A stretch of 34,851 nucleotides of DNA from CAZJHD01 sp964545855. GTDB taxonomy: Bacteria; Planctomycetota; UBA1135; JACQFD01. Where the stretch lies: NCBI GenBank assembly GCA_964545855.1, contig CAZJHD010000046.1, forward strand, positions 1-34,851, in the 5' to 3' direction. Below, piece by piece: positions 1-7,804 of the stretch. Below the pieces are notes generated by a model that worked only from the letters and a program-made list of their open reading frames with translations, did not search any database and was not told the DNA's origin. Numbering within the stretch: the stretch's first letter is position 1; each line of letters begins with the position of its first letter. A program made the position numbers and the translations under genes.

Positions 1-1096
1 CCTCGACGTGCGGCAGCGCCGCGCGGAGCGCCGCCCCCGCGTCGCGGCCCTCTCCCGGCGCCGCCACGACGAGGAAGGCGCGGCCCTCGGACTCGCCGCC
101 GAGCACCGCCGCGCGGCCGAGCGCCGCGATGCGCGCCGCGAGGAAGCGGATCGACTCCTCGCTCCGCTCGGCGCCGAAGCGCGCCGTCACGATCCCGTTG
201 CCGGCCGCCGCCACGCGCTCACGGGCTTCGTGCTCGGCGAGCGCCTCCTCGGCGGCACGCAGCCGCTTGCGCAGGTCGCGCTCCGAGGCACGGAGCCGCT
301 CGACGGTCTCGCCCACTTCGGCGGGCGCGACGGAGAAGGCGCGCGCGAGGTCGCGCACGGTCGCGTGCTTCGCCCCGTGGTCGCGGAGCGCCCGCTCGCC
401 GCAGAGGAACGACACGCGCGCGCCCCCCTTCGCCTTCTCGACGCCCACCACGACGATCGGGCCCACCTGTCCCGTGCTGCGCGGATGGGTGCCGCTGCAG
501 GCCGACGCGTCGAATCCCTCCACCTCGACGACGCGCAGCACACCGGCGTCCACGCCGGGCTCCTTGCGGAGCGCGAAGCGCGCGAGCTCCTCGCGCGCCA
601 CGCGGTGGACGCGCACGGGGCGATCCGCCAGCACCATCTCGTTCGCGCGCGCGGCGGCGCGGGCGACGGCGGCGTCGTCCACCATGCGCTCGAGGTCGAG
701 GGTCGAGCCCTCCTCGCCGAGGTGGACGCTCGTCGTGGCGAGACCCGCCGTCTCGACGAAGGCCGCCGAGAGCAGGTGCTGTCCGTGGTGCTGGCGCAGG
801 AGGTCGAGCCGTCGCGCCGCGTCGACGCGGCCTCGCAGCTCCGCGCCGGGAGCGGGGCTCCCCGGCAGCGGCGACGCGAGGAGATGCACCACGTCGTGGC
901 CGCGATGCACCACGTCGACCACGCGCGCGCCGCCCAGATCGCCCGTGTCGTGCGCCTGCCCGCCGCAGGTGGCGTAGAAGGCCGTGCGGTCGAGGATCAC
1001 TTCCTCGCCGCCGCCCTCGCCGTGCGGCGCACGCGCGACGAGCGTCGCCGTGAACTCGAAGAGGAAGCTGTCGTCCTCGTAGAGGCGGATCGTCAC
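1..1096 (-). CDS. Alanyl-tRNA editing protein, AlaX-like (3' end outside window)
   Basis: This protein is predicted to hydrolyse mischarged alanyl-tRNA (Ser- or Gly-tRNA-Ala) in the cytoplasm. It matches the editing half of alanyl-tRNA synthetase without the synthetase core. About 365 residues are visible. An N-terminal beta-barrel segment carries FYATCGGQAHDTG (residues 40-52), the zinc-binding HxxxH is H103-H104-G-Q-H107, and the second metal pair sits in C200-S-G-T-H204. A coiled linker and a DHHA1-like segment (from about residue 290) follow, so it is the long AlaX type. The GTG at 1096 is chosen because a GAGG lies 8 bases upstream and the homologous region begins there. It is divergent from the gene at 1195, with 98 bp between. 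The last residues lie beyond base 1. The family call is firm; the exact substrate preference is not visible. Confidence 0.9.
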   Translation of the reverse strand, partial: MTIRLYEDDSFLFEFTATLVARAPHGEGGGEEVILDRTAFYATCGGQAHDTGDLGGARVVDVVHRGHDVVHLLASPLPGSPAPGAELRGRVDAARRLDLLRQHHGQHLLSAAFVETAGLATTSVHLGEEGSTLDLERMVDDAAVARAAARANEMVLADRPVRVHRVAREELARFALRKEPGVDAGVLRVVEVEGFDASACSGTHPRSTGQVGPIVVVGVEKAKGGARVSFLCGERALRDHGAKHATVRDLARAFSVAPAEVGETVERLRASERDLRKRLRAAEEALAEHEARERVAAAGNGIVTARFGAERSEESIRFLAARIAALGRAAVLGGESEGRAFLVVAAPGEGRDAGAALRAALPHVE

Positions 1097-1172
1097 GGAG
1101 GGATCCTCGGGCGCTCGATCCCTCGGCGCAACGCACGATGCCGCGGCGGATCCACGCGCGGCGTCGCGCCGG

Positions 1173-1178
1173 TAGCAT
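1173..1178 (+). promoter_or_regulatory. Candidate -10 box TAGCAT
   Basis: GG-TAGCAT lies 16 bases before the ATG at 1195, in otherwise GC-saturated DNA. No clear -35 box is seen. It fits the TANNNT pattern repeated before many genes in this window. Confidence 0.45.
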
Positions 1179-1194
1179 CTCCCTCACGTCCACC

Positions 1195-3798
1195 ATGGGT
1201 CCCGCGGGTCGGCCGAAGACGAGCGCTCGATCCCGGCGAGCGGCCACGCTCGCCACGGGGGTCGTGGTCCTCGTCGCGGCGGGCCTCCTCGGTCTCGCGG
1301 CGGGGCTGCTCGACGCCGACACGCGGCCGGCCGCGACGACACCGGGGGCCTCGCCCGACGCGCGCGCCGCGGGTTCGCCGCCGGCGCACGAGCCCGTCGC
1401 GAGCGTCGCGGAGGAGCGGCCGGAGAGCGCGCGCGAGCCGCCGCCGGCGGAGGGCGTCGTCGCCGTGTCGGGTCGGATCCTCGGCGCGTCGGGATCGCCC
1501 GTCGAGGCCGCGCGCGTGCGGCTCGTGGCGACCGCGGTGCCGGTCTTCGAGCCCGCGTTCCTCTCCCTCTACCGCGCCGCGGGCGCCGTCGCCGTGGAGC
1601 GCGAGGCGGCCGCCGAGCGCGACGGACGGTTCCGCGTCGAGGCACCGGCCCCGCGCGCCGCCGTCCTCTGGACGCTCTCCCTGTCGGCGCGCGACTGCGC
1701 GACGGAGCATCGGCTGCGGCTCGACCTCGTGGCCGGGAACGTGCACGACCTCGGCACGCTCCGGCTGCAGCAGGGCCTCGCGGCCTCGGTGCGCGTCCTC
1801 GGCCCCGGCGATCTCGTCCCGGAGAAGGCGCGCGTGGGCGTGCTCGCCGTCGCGCGGCTCGCGGACGTGGCGCGCGTTCTCGGCGAGGAGGAGCCGGAGT
1901 CGATGATCCCCGTCGGGAAGGACGGCCTCGCCCGCCTCACGGGCCTCGCGCCGGGTTTTCACGTGGCGATCGCCGAGGCGCCCGGTCTCGCGCGCACGGC
2001 CACGGCGCCCTTCGAGCCCGGAGACGCGGCGTCGCCCCCCGTCGTCGAGATCCGCCTCGAGGGAGGCGTCGCCCTGCGCGGGACCGTCGGGCGCTCCAAG
2101 GGGCAGCCGATCGCGGGCGCGCGCGTCGTCGCGACGCCGAACGCCGCCGGCGCGTCGCGCTTCCCGCCGGCGCGAACCGTCGCCGACGCGGAGGGGCGCT
2201 TCGCCTTCGAGTCGATTCCCGCCGAGCGGATCGTGGAAGTCGTGGCCACCTCGATGTCGGGCGAGCTCGGGAAGACCTCGGCCCAGGGCGGACGGACCGA
2301 CTTCTTCGTGCCGATCGTGGGGTCCCTGATGATCCACGGAAGCGCACGCGACGCGGAGACGGGCTACCCGGTCGCGGATCTCTGGGCGGCGGCGCTCCCG
2401 GAGCCCTTCGACGCTCGGATCGACGTGCGACGCCTCGAGGGAGACCTCTCTCGCGCGAAGACCGACGCGAACGGTTCCGTCTCCCTTCGCGTCGCAGGGA
2501 GCGGCATGCATCGCGTCGTCGCCTGGGGCGGCGATTGGGCGCCGTCGATGTCGATCCCGACGAACACCTCCCGGGGCACCGTCGTGGTGCACATGCGGCG
2601 CGGTGCGAGCGTCTCCGGCCGCGTGCTCGGTCCGGATCGCGCCCCCGTCGAGGACGCGGAGGTCCGCGTCCTCTTCCGCGACCCGCTCTTCGACGGAGCC
2701 TCCTTCCGGCGCGCCTTCGACGTGGCGGCCGCCCGCTCCGGCGCCGACGGATCGTGGAGCGCGAGCGGCTGCCCCGAGGGTTCCCTCGCGATCGAGGCGA
2801 GCCACCCGCGGCTCGGCGTCGCGAGCGCACGCATGGCGGTCGAGGGCACGGAGGCCGCGTGCGCCGATCTCGTCCTCGCACCCGCCGGCGCGCTGCGGGG
2901 CCGGCTCCTCGGAGCGTCGCCGTCGTTCCCCGTCCGGATCACCGCCGCGCGCGAGGACGGGATGCGCTTCGAGATCTGGGCGCCGGCGACGGACGGGTTC
3001 GCGCTGCACGCGCTCCCGCCGGGTCTCTACCGCGTGGCGGCGGAGCAGGGCATCGGGATCGACGCGCTCTTCGCCGCCCTTCGCGGCGCGGAGCCGGCGA
3101 CGAAACGATTCGGGGCCGTGCTCGCGAGCGTCCGCGGCGGTGCGACGGCGGAGGTCGTGCTGGAGCTCGAGGGACCGCGCGTCGGCACGATCCGCGGCGT
3201 CGTGAGCGTCGAGCGCGGGAGCGCCGCGGGCTGGACCGTCGCCGCCGTCTCGGAGCGCGACGACGGGACCTGCGACTTCCGAGGGACGCTCCAGGGAGCG
3301 CCGTCGATCGCGCACGCGCCGCGGACACCGACGACCTCGGAGGGCCGCTTCGAGATCCGCGACCTGCCGGAGGGCCGCTACCGGCTCTTCGCGCTCGGGC
3401 CCGGCGCCGTCGCGAGCGTGCGCGCGGCGCGCGCGGCGGAGTCGGTCGTGGTGCTCGCGGAGACGACGGCCGAGCGGCACCTCGCCACTCGGCAGAGCGG
3501 ACGCCTCCGGGCCCGATGCGTCGGAGACGGCGGCGAGCCGGCGGGGAGCGTCGCGGTCGAGCTGCAGGTGCCCGCGGCGTCGGCGGGATCCACGATCTAT
3601 CCCGCGGGACTCGTCTCGCGCACCTCCTCGGGTCCGCGCGGCGTCATCGACTTCGGAGAGCTTCCTCCGGGCCCCTACGAGCTCTGGTCGCTCGAGGCGG
3701 GGAGGAGAGTCCTGCGCGGACGCGCCGAGGTGGGCTTCGGCGAGGTGGCCGTCGTCACGCTCGTGCTCGGGAACGCCGCCGATCCGACGCGGCGCTGA
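1195..3798 (+). CDS. Membrane-anchored protein with carboxypeptidase-regulatory-like repeats
   Basis: An 867-residue protein whose specific role I do not recognise. A basic N-terminus (RPKTSARSRR) precedes one hydrophobic segment (about residues 17-38), and everything after it should lie outside the cytoplasmic membrane. The rest is a series of beta-sandwich modules of the carboxypeptidase D regulatory type, recognisable by recurring phrases such as SGRILGASGSPVEAARVRL, GRFAFESIPAE, GRFEIRDLPEGRYRL and PPGPYELWSLEAG. No catalytic motif is visible. The ATG at 1195 is chosen over an in-frame ATG at 1138 because it directly precedes the basic/hydrophobic anchor and follows a -10-like box. It is the first of three similar genes in a row and is collinear over most of its length with the next one, so a tandem duplication is likely. 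Function is unknown: surface scaffold, adhesin or periplasmic structural protein are all possible. Confidence 0.8.
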   Translation: MGPAGRPKTSARSRRAATLATGVVVLVAAGLLGLAAGLLDADTRPAATTPGASPDARAAGSPPAHEPVASVAEERPESAREPPPAEGVVAVSGRILGASGSPVEAARVRLVATAVPVFEPAFLSLYRAAGAVAVEREAAAERDGRFRVEAPAPRAAVLWTLSLSARDCATEHRLRLDLVAGNVHDLGTLRLQQGLAASVRVLGPGDLVPEKARVGVLAVARLADVARVLGEEEPESMIPVGKDGLARLTGLAPGFHVAIAEAPGLARTATAPFEPGDAASPPVVEIRLEGGVALRGTVGRSKGQPIAGARVVATPNAAGASRFPPARTVADAEGRFAFESIPAERIVEVVATSMSGELGKTSAQGGRTDFFVPIVGSLMIHGSARDAETGYPVADLWAAALPEPFDARIDVRRLEGDLSRAKTDANGSVSLRVAGSGMHRVVAWGGDWAPSMSIPTNTSRGTVVVHMRRGASVSGRVLGPDRAPVEDAEVRVLFRDPLFDGASFRRAFDVAAARSGADGSWSASGCPEGSLAIEASHPRLGVASARMAVEGTEAACADLVLAPAGALRGRLLGASPSFPVRITAAREDGMRFEIWAPATDGFALHALPPGLYRVAAEQGIGIDALFAALRGAEPATKRFGAVLASVRGGATAEVVLELEGPRVGTIRGVVSVERGSAAGWTVAAVSERDDGTCDFRGTLQGAPSIAHAPRTPTTSEGRFEIRDLPEGRYRLFALGPGAVASVRAARAAESVVVLAETTAERHLATRQSGRLRARCVGDGGEPAGSVAVELQVPAASAGSTIYPAGLVSRTSSGPRGVIDFGELPPGPYELWSLEAGRRVLRGRAEVGFGEVAVVTLVLGNAADPTRR

Positions 3799-3899
3799 AG
3801 CGGCGCCCGCGACGATTCCGATGAAGAGCCGTCCACGGACGTCGGCGCGTCTCCGTTGCAGCGCTCGACGCGGCGTCCCCGACGCGCGCCCCCCTGGCG

Positions 3900-3905
3900 T
3901 ACGAT
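3900..3905 (+). promoter_or_regulatory. Candidate -10 box TACGAT
   Basis: TACGAT lies 18 bases before the ATG at 3924, within the 125-bp gap after the upstream gene. It belongs to the TANNNT series seen across the window. Confidence 0.4.
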
Positions 3906-3923
3906 GGACCCCGCGTCTCCCCG

Positions 3924-6632
3924 ATGGCTCCTTCTCCCAAGCCTCGCCGCTCTTCGAACGGTCGCCGCCTGCTGATCGGCGCGGCGCTCGGCGCGGTCGC
4001 TCTCACGGCGATCGTGCTCGCGCTCGGCGACTTCGGCATGGGCGCTTCCGCCACGTCGCCCGAGGAGGCGCTCGCCGCGGGAGGCTCGGGCGCCGCCGGC
4101 GACACGGCGCCGGCCACGTCGGCGCGCGTGCCGGCGGAGACGGCGGCGCTCGACGGCGCACGCGTCGAGTCGACGGGCGCGGACGACGAGCTGGAGACGG
4201 GCGCGCTCGCGGCCGACGCCTTCGAGATCTCGGGTCGCGTGCTCGACGCCGCGAGCGAGCCGGTCGCGAGCGCGTCCGTGCGCCTCTACGTCGCCGACGT
4301 GCCGATCCCCGCCTTCGCGCTGGTGGATCGCTACCGCGAGATCGGCCGCATCCAGCAGGAGCTGCGCGCCCGCACCGGAAAGGACGGCCGCTTCCGTTTC
4401 CGCGGCCCGTACGCGGAGGGTCACGACTACCTGCTCTTCGCGACGGCGCCCGAGTCGGCGCCCGTCGAGCGGCGCGGCCTCCGCGTCGAGCCGGGCGTGC
4501 CCCTCGACGCGGGCGACCTCCGCCTGGAGCCGGGAGGCCTCATCCTCGGCCGCGTGCTCGACGCCGAGGGCGTCGGCGCGGCCCATGCGTCCGTCGGCGT
4601 GATCCGCACGCCGACCCTCGCCGCGATCGAGCAGTTCCTCTCCTCCTCGGAGCCCGACCCGGTCGTGCGCGCCGACGAGACGGGCGAGTTCCGCATCCCG
4701 CACCTCGCCGAGGGGCGCTACGCCGTCATCGCCTGGAGCACGGGCCTCGCGCGCGGCGCGTCGCCGCCGATCTCGGTGCGCCGCGAGAAGGATCCTCCCC
4801 AGGTGGAGCTCCGCCTCGCGCCGGGCGACTCGATCCACGGCGTCGTCGCGCGTTCCGACGGCGTCGCCGTGCGCGACGCACGGATCCACGTGACGCGCGT
4901 GCGGCCGACGAAGTCTCCCGACGCGAACGAGGCCGTCGACGAGGAGGGAGCCGACTTCGATCTTCCGCTCGTGGTCGTGTCGGGGGAGACGGGCGCCTTC
5001 GAGGCCCCGGGTCTCCTCCTCGGCGAGCGCTACGACCTCCGCGTCGACGCCGAGGGCTACCGCCGGCAGAGCTCGCGCGCGCGCGCCGGCGACCGCGACG
5101 TGCGGATCGAGGTCACACCGTTCCTGGAGGTCCGCGGAATCGCGCTCGACGCGGAGACGGGGCGCCCCGTGGCCGGCGTCTACGTGACGACCTTCCGCGG
5201 CAAGCCCGACGACATCCGCCCGCGCACGGTGTGGCGGTCGACCTCCCAGGACCGCAGCCTCGCCGACGGCCGATTCGTCGCGAAGGAGTCGGGGAAGCCG
5301 GGGAAGACCCGCGTCCTCGCCTGGGGCGGCGACTACGCGCCGACGCTCTCGGAGGAGGTGGTGACCTTGCCCGGGGAGGACGCGCCGGAGGTCGTGGTGC
5401 ATCTGCGGCGCGGCGCCGACGTGCTCGGCTCCGTGCGGCTCGGTGCCGGCAACGCCGTCGTGGCCGACGCGACGGTGCTCCTCTTCCAGCGCGATCCGCG
5501 CGGCAACGACCGCCCCTTCCGCGGCGGCGCTCCCGTGGCGCGCGCCCGCACCGACGAGGACGGCGACTTCCGCTTCCCCGGGCTGCTGCCGGCCACCTAC
5601 GCGGTGCAGGTGCGCCACGCGCGCTACGGGGTGCAGCAGACGGAGGCCTTCGACGTGCCGGCGGGCGGCGCCACGCGGGCGCCCGCGCTCGTGCTGCCGG
5701 CACCCACGGGCTTCGCCGGGGCGGTCCTCGGCGCGAACCCCGACTTCCCGGTCCGGATCGTCGCAACGCGCGAGGACGGCCTCGTCGGCGCCGGGTCTGC
5801 CGACGCGCTCGGCAAGTTCCGTCTCGAGACGCTCACGGCGGGGACGTGGCAGGTCTACGCCGAGCAGCCGAGGACCCTCACCGACCTCGTCACGCCGCAG
5901 CGCGGCCAGCGGATGCTGCGGTCGCCGATGCAGCAGGTGTCCCTGCGCGACGGGCAGATCGCCGACGTGACGCTCGAGCTCGGCGCCTCGGGCACCGGCA
6001 CGATCGGGGGCACGGTGTTCGACGACACGGGCGCTGCCGTCGGCTGCTCCGTCGTGCTCGTGCCGGGGAGCACGAGCCCGGCGCGCCCGCTGCCGCGCGG
6101 GCAGAACGGGATGCCGGGCTTCGGCAACTCCTCGACGGCGACGGCCGACATCGAGGGCGTCTTCGAATTCCTCGACGTGAGCCCCGGCTCCTACCGCGTC
6201 TTCGCCGTGCCGCGCGGCCGCGCCGTCGAGCCGCGCCATGCCGTCGCGTCGGCCGCCGTGCAGATCCTCGCCGGCGGCGTCGCGCGCGTGGATCTGTCGA
6301 GCCGCAGCGGGCCCCTGCGCGGGATCGTGCGCAAGGGCGACCAGGCGCCGGGCGCCGGCGCCAAGGTGGTGGCGCGCGTGAACGGCACGCGCGGCGGGCA
6401 GAACGTCCTGCCGGAGTCGACGTCCCTCGAGACGAAGACCGGCAAGGACGGCCGCTTCGACTTCGGCCGCGTGCCGGCGGGCGCCTACGACCTGATCGTC
6501 GAGCTGGCGGGCCAGCGCCGCACGACCGTGGCCGGCGACGTCTTCGGCTCCTACACCGACGAGTTCGTCGTCGAGATGCAGGCGACGCCGCCGAAGAAGG
6601 CGCCCGCGAAGCCGAAGCCGCAGCCGAAGTAG
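3924..6632 (+). CDS. Membrane-anchored protein with carboxypeptidase-regulatory-like repeats (paralogue of upstream gene)
   Basis: A 902-residue protein with an N-terminal anchor (basic PKPRRSSNGRR, then a hydrophobic stretch at about residues 16-34) and a long extracytoplasmic part made of regulatory-like beta-sandwich modules: SGRVLDAASEPVASASVRL, GRFRFRGPYAEG, GEFRIPHLAEGRYAV, GDFRFPGLLPATYAV, GRFDFGRVPAGAYDL. It parallels the upstream gene in order and wording (RVLAWGGDYAP against RVVAWGGDWAP; VVVHLRRGADV against VVVHMRRGASV; FPVRIVATREDG against FPVRITAAREDG). The C-terminus ends in a lysine/proline-rich tail (KKAPAKPKPQPK). No enzyme motif is seen. The family call rests on the repeat pattern; the biological role is unknown. 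Confidence 0.8.
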   Translation: MAPSPKPRRSSNGRRLLIGAALGAVALTAIVLALGDFGMGASATSPEEALAAGGSGAAGDTAPATSARVPAETAALDGARVESTGADDELETGALAADAFEISGRVLDAASEPVASASVRLYVADVPIPAFALVDRYREIGRIQQELRARTGKDGRFRFRGPYAEGHDYLLFATAPESAPVERRGLRVEPGVPLDAGDLRLEPGGLILGRVLDAEGVGAAHASVGVIRTPTLAAIEQFLSSSEPDPVVRADETGEFRIPHLAEGRYAVIAWSTGLARGASPPISVRREKDPPQVELRLAPGDSIHGVVARSDGVAVRDARIHVTRVRPTKSPDANEAVDEEGADFDLPLVVVSGETGAFEAPGLLLGERYDLRVDAEGYRRQSSRARAGDRDVRIEVTPFLEVRGIALDAETGRPVAGVYVTTFRGKPDDIRPRTVWRSTSQDRSLADGRFVAKESGKPGKTRVLAWGGDYAPTLSEEVVTLPGEDAPEVVVHLRRGADVLGSVRLGAGNAVVADATVLLFQRDPRGNDRPFRGGAPVARARTDEDGDFRFPGLLPATYAVQVRHARYGVQQTEAFDVPAGGATRAPALVLPAPTGFAGAVLGANPDFPVRIVATREDGLVGAGSADALGKFRLETLTAGTWQVYAEQPRTLTDLVTPQRGQRMLRSPMQQVSLRDGQIADVTLELGASGTGTIGGTVFDDTGAAVGCSVVLVPGSTSPARPLPRGQNGMPGFGNSSTATADIEGVFEFLDVSPGSYRVFAVPRGRAVEPRHAVASAAVQILAGGVARVDLSSRSGPLRGIVRKGDQAPGAGAKVVARVNGTRGGQNVLPESTSLETKTGKDGRFDFGRVPAGAYDLIVELAGQRRTTVAGDVFGSYTDEFVVEMQATPPKKAPAKPKPQPK

Positions 6633-6684
6633 GCCGCGCGGGAGCCTGCGCCTCCCGCCGCGGCGATTCGAGCAACCCCTCGGA

Positions 6685-6690
6685 TACTCT
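6685..6690 (+). promoter_or_regulatory. Candidate -10 box TACTCT, leaderless arrangement
   Basis: TACTCT is followed by 7 bases and then the GTG start at 6698, so a start site 7 bases downstream would coincide with the start codon. The 19 bases at 6682-6700 match 17 of 19 with the block before the DUF2752 gene at 30112. No Shine-Dalgarno is seen. Confidence 0.5.
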
Positions 6691-6697
6691 CGCGCCC

Positions 6698-7783
6698 GTG
6701 GCGCTCCCCGCCGGATCCGTCCTCCGCCTCACGGGCAGGCTCCTCCTGCTCCCGCTCGCCGCCGTCGCCGGGATCGGCCTCGCGGCGCTGCTGGCGTCGC
6801 CGAGCGAGGAACGCGTCGTGCCGATCCCGAGCACCGACGTGCCCATCGGCTTCCGTCGCGTGGAGCCGATCCCCGAGCTGATGGGAGACGTCGTCGTGAG
6901 CGGCATCGTCGTGAGCGGCGAGGAGCGGGCCGGCGCGCCGACGGCGCAGGCGATCCCCGACGCCGTCGTGCGCGTGTCGTCGGGCTTCGTGACGCACGAG
7001 ACGAAGGGGAACGAGTTCGGCCGCTTCGAGGTGCGCGACCTCCCGCGGAGCCCGATCACGATCGTCGCCATGGCGCCGGGATTCCGGCCAGCGACGGTCG
7101 GCCCTCTCGAGCCGGGCGGGCGCGAGACGGTGGTGAAGCTCACCCCCATCGAGGAGATCGCGCACCGCTTCACGGCGACTCTGGGCGCGCCCGCGAGCGT
7201 CGTGGTGCAGCTCGGAATGCCCGAGGGGCTGCCGGCCCCGGCGCTGCAGGTGGCCCTCGTTCCCGATGGCGACGTGCCGCTCGCGGGCGGCGTCGTTCCG
7301 CTCACGCGCGACGCCGTCGGCGCTCCGGCGCCCGAGGCGCGGTTCGAGAGGATCCCGCCGGGCCGCTACCGCGCGATCGCGATCCCCGCCGGCGCCTCCG
7401 CCGACGCGCGGTCGGCCTATGCCGACGTCTCCCTCGTGCTCGATCCCGGCGAGACCGAGCAGCTGCGGCTCGAGCCGCGCTGGACCTCGCTCTCGGGGAA
7501 GGTGACGAGCCAGGGATCGCCCGTCGAGCGCGCCTTCGTGCGCGCCGTGCGCATGGCCGAGGCGCGGCCGGAGAAACCGATCTTCGTGCCGGCCGAGGTG
7601 GAGCTCCGCCGCGCCGTGACGGAGCGCGACGGCTCCTTCCGTCTCGACGGCCTCCCCATCGGGAAGCTCACGCTCGAGGTGCTCGTCGCGGGACATTCGC
7701 CCTGGACACGCGAGGTCCGCTCCGGCGCCGGCGAGCCTCCCGTCGCGATCGACCTCGACGCGGCGAAGCCGGGCGGCGGGTGA
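6698..7783 (+). CDS. Membrane-anchored carboxypeptidase-regulatory-like protein
   Basis: A 361-residue protein, shorter than its two upstream neighbours but of the same build. One hydrophobic segment (about residues 12-32, LLLLPLAAVAGIGLAALLA) is followed by extracytoplasmic beta-sandwich modules with the phrases GRFEVRDLPRSPITI, ARFERIPPGRYRAI and GSFRLDGLPIGKLTL. The GTG at 6698 is chosen because it sits just before the basic/hydrophobic anchor and 7 bases after a -10-like TACTCT; the frame stays open further upstream, but that part reads as arginine-rich shadow. It has its own likely promoter 66 bp after the preceding stop, so the three genes need not form one operon. The gene converges with the one ending at 7805. 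Function is unknown. Confidence 0.75.
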   Translation: MALPAGSVLRLTGRLLLLPLAAVAGIGLAALLASPSEERVVPIPSTDVPIGFRRVEPIPELMGDVVVSGIVVSGEERAGAPTAQAIPDAVVRVSSGFVTHETKGNEFGRFEVRDLPRSPITIVAMAPGFRPATVGPLEPGGRETVVKLTPIEEIAHRFTATLGAPASVVVQLGMPEGLPAPALQVALVPDGDVPLAGGVVPLTRDAVGAPAPEARFERIPPGRYRAIAIPAGASADARSAYADVSLVLDPGETEQLRLEPRWTSLSGKVTSQGSPVERAFVRAVRMAEARPEKPIFVPAEVELRRAVTERDGSFRLDGLPIGKLTLEVLVAGHSPWTREVRSGAGEPPVAIDLDAAKPGGG

Positions 7784-7787
7784 AGGC

Positions 7788-7804
7788 GCGCGGCGCTGCC
7801 GCGC
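7788..7804. terminator. Shared hairpin between convergent genes
   Basis: GCGCGGC-gct-GCCGCGC forms a perfect 7-bp stem with a 3-base loop and fills nearly the whole 21-bp gap between the stop codons at 7783 and 7805. It would form on either strand. There is no U-tract, so efficiency is uncertain. Confidence 0.45.

Noticed and set aside
8..1906. Long open frame on the plus strand across the AlaX-like gene
   Set aside because: Arginine-rich translation without domain; the minus strand has clear editing-domain motifs (HxxxH, CSGTH). Such antisense open frames are common in DNA this GC-rich.
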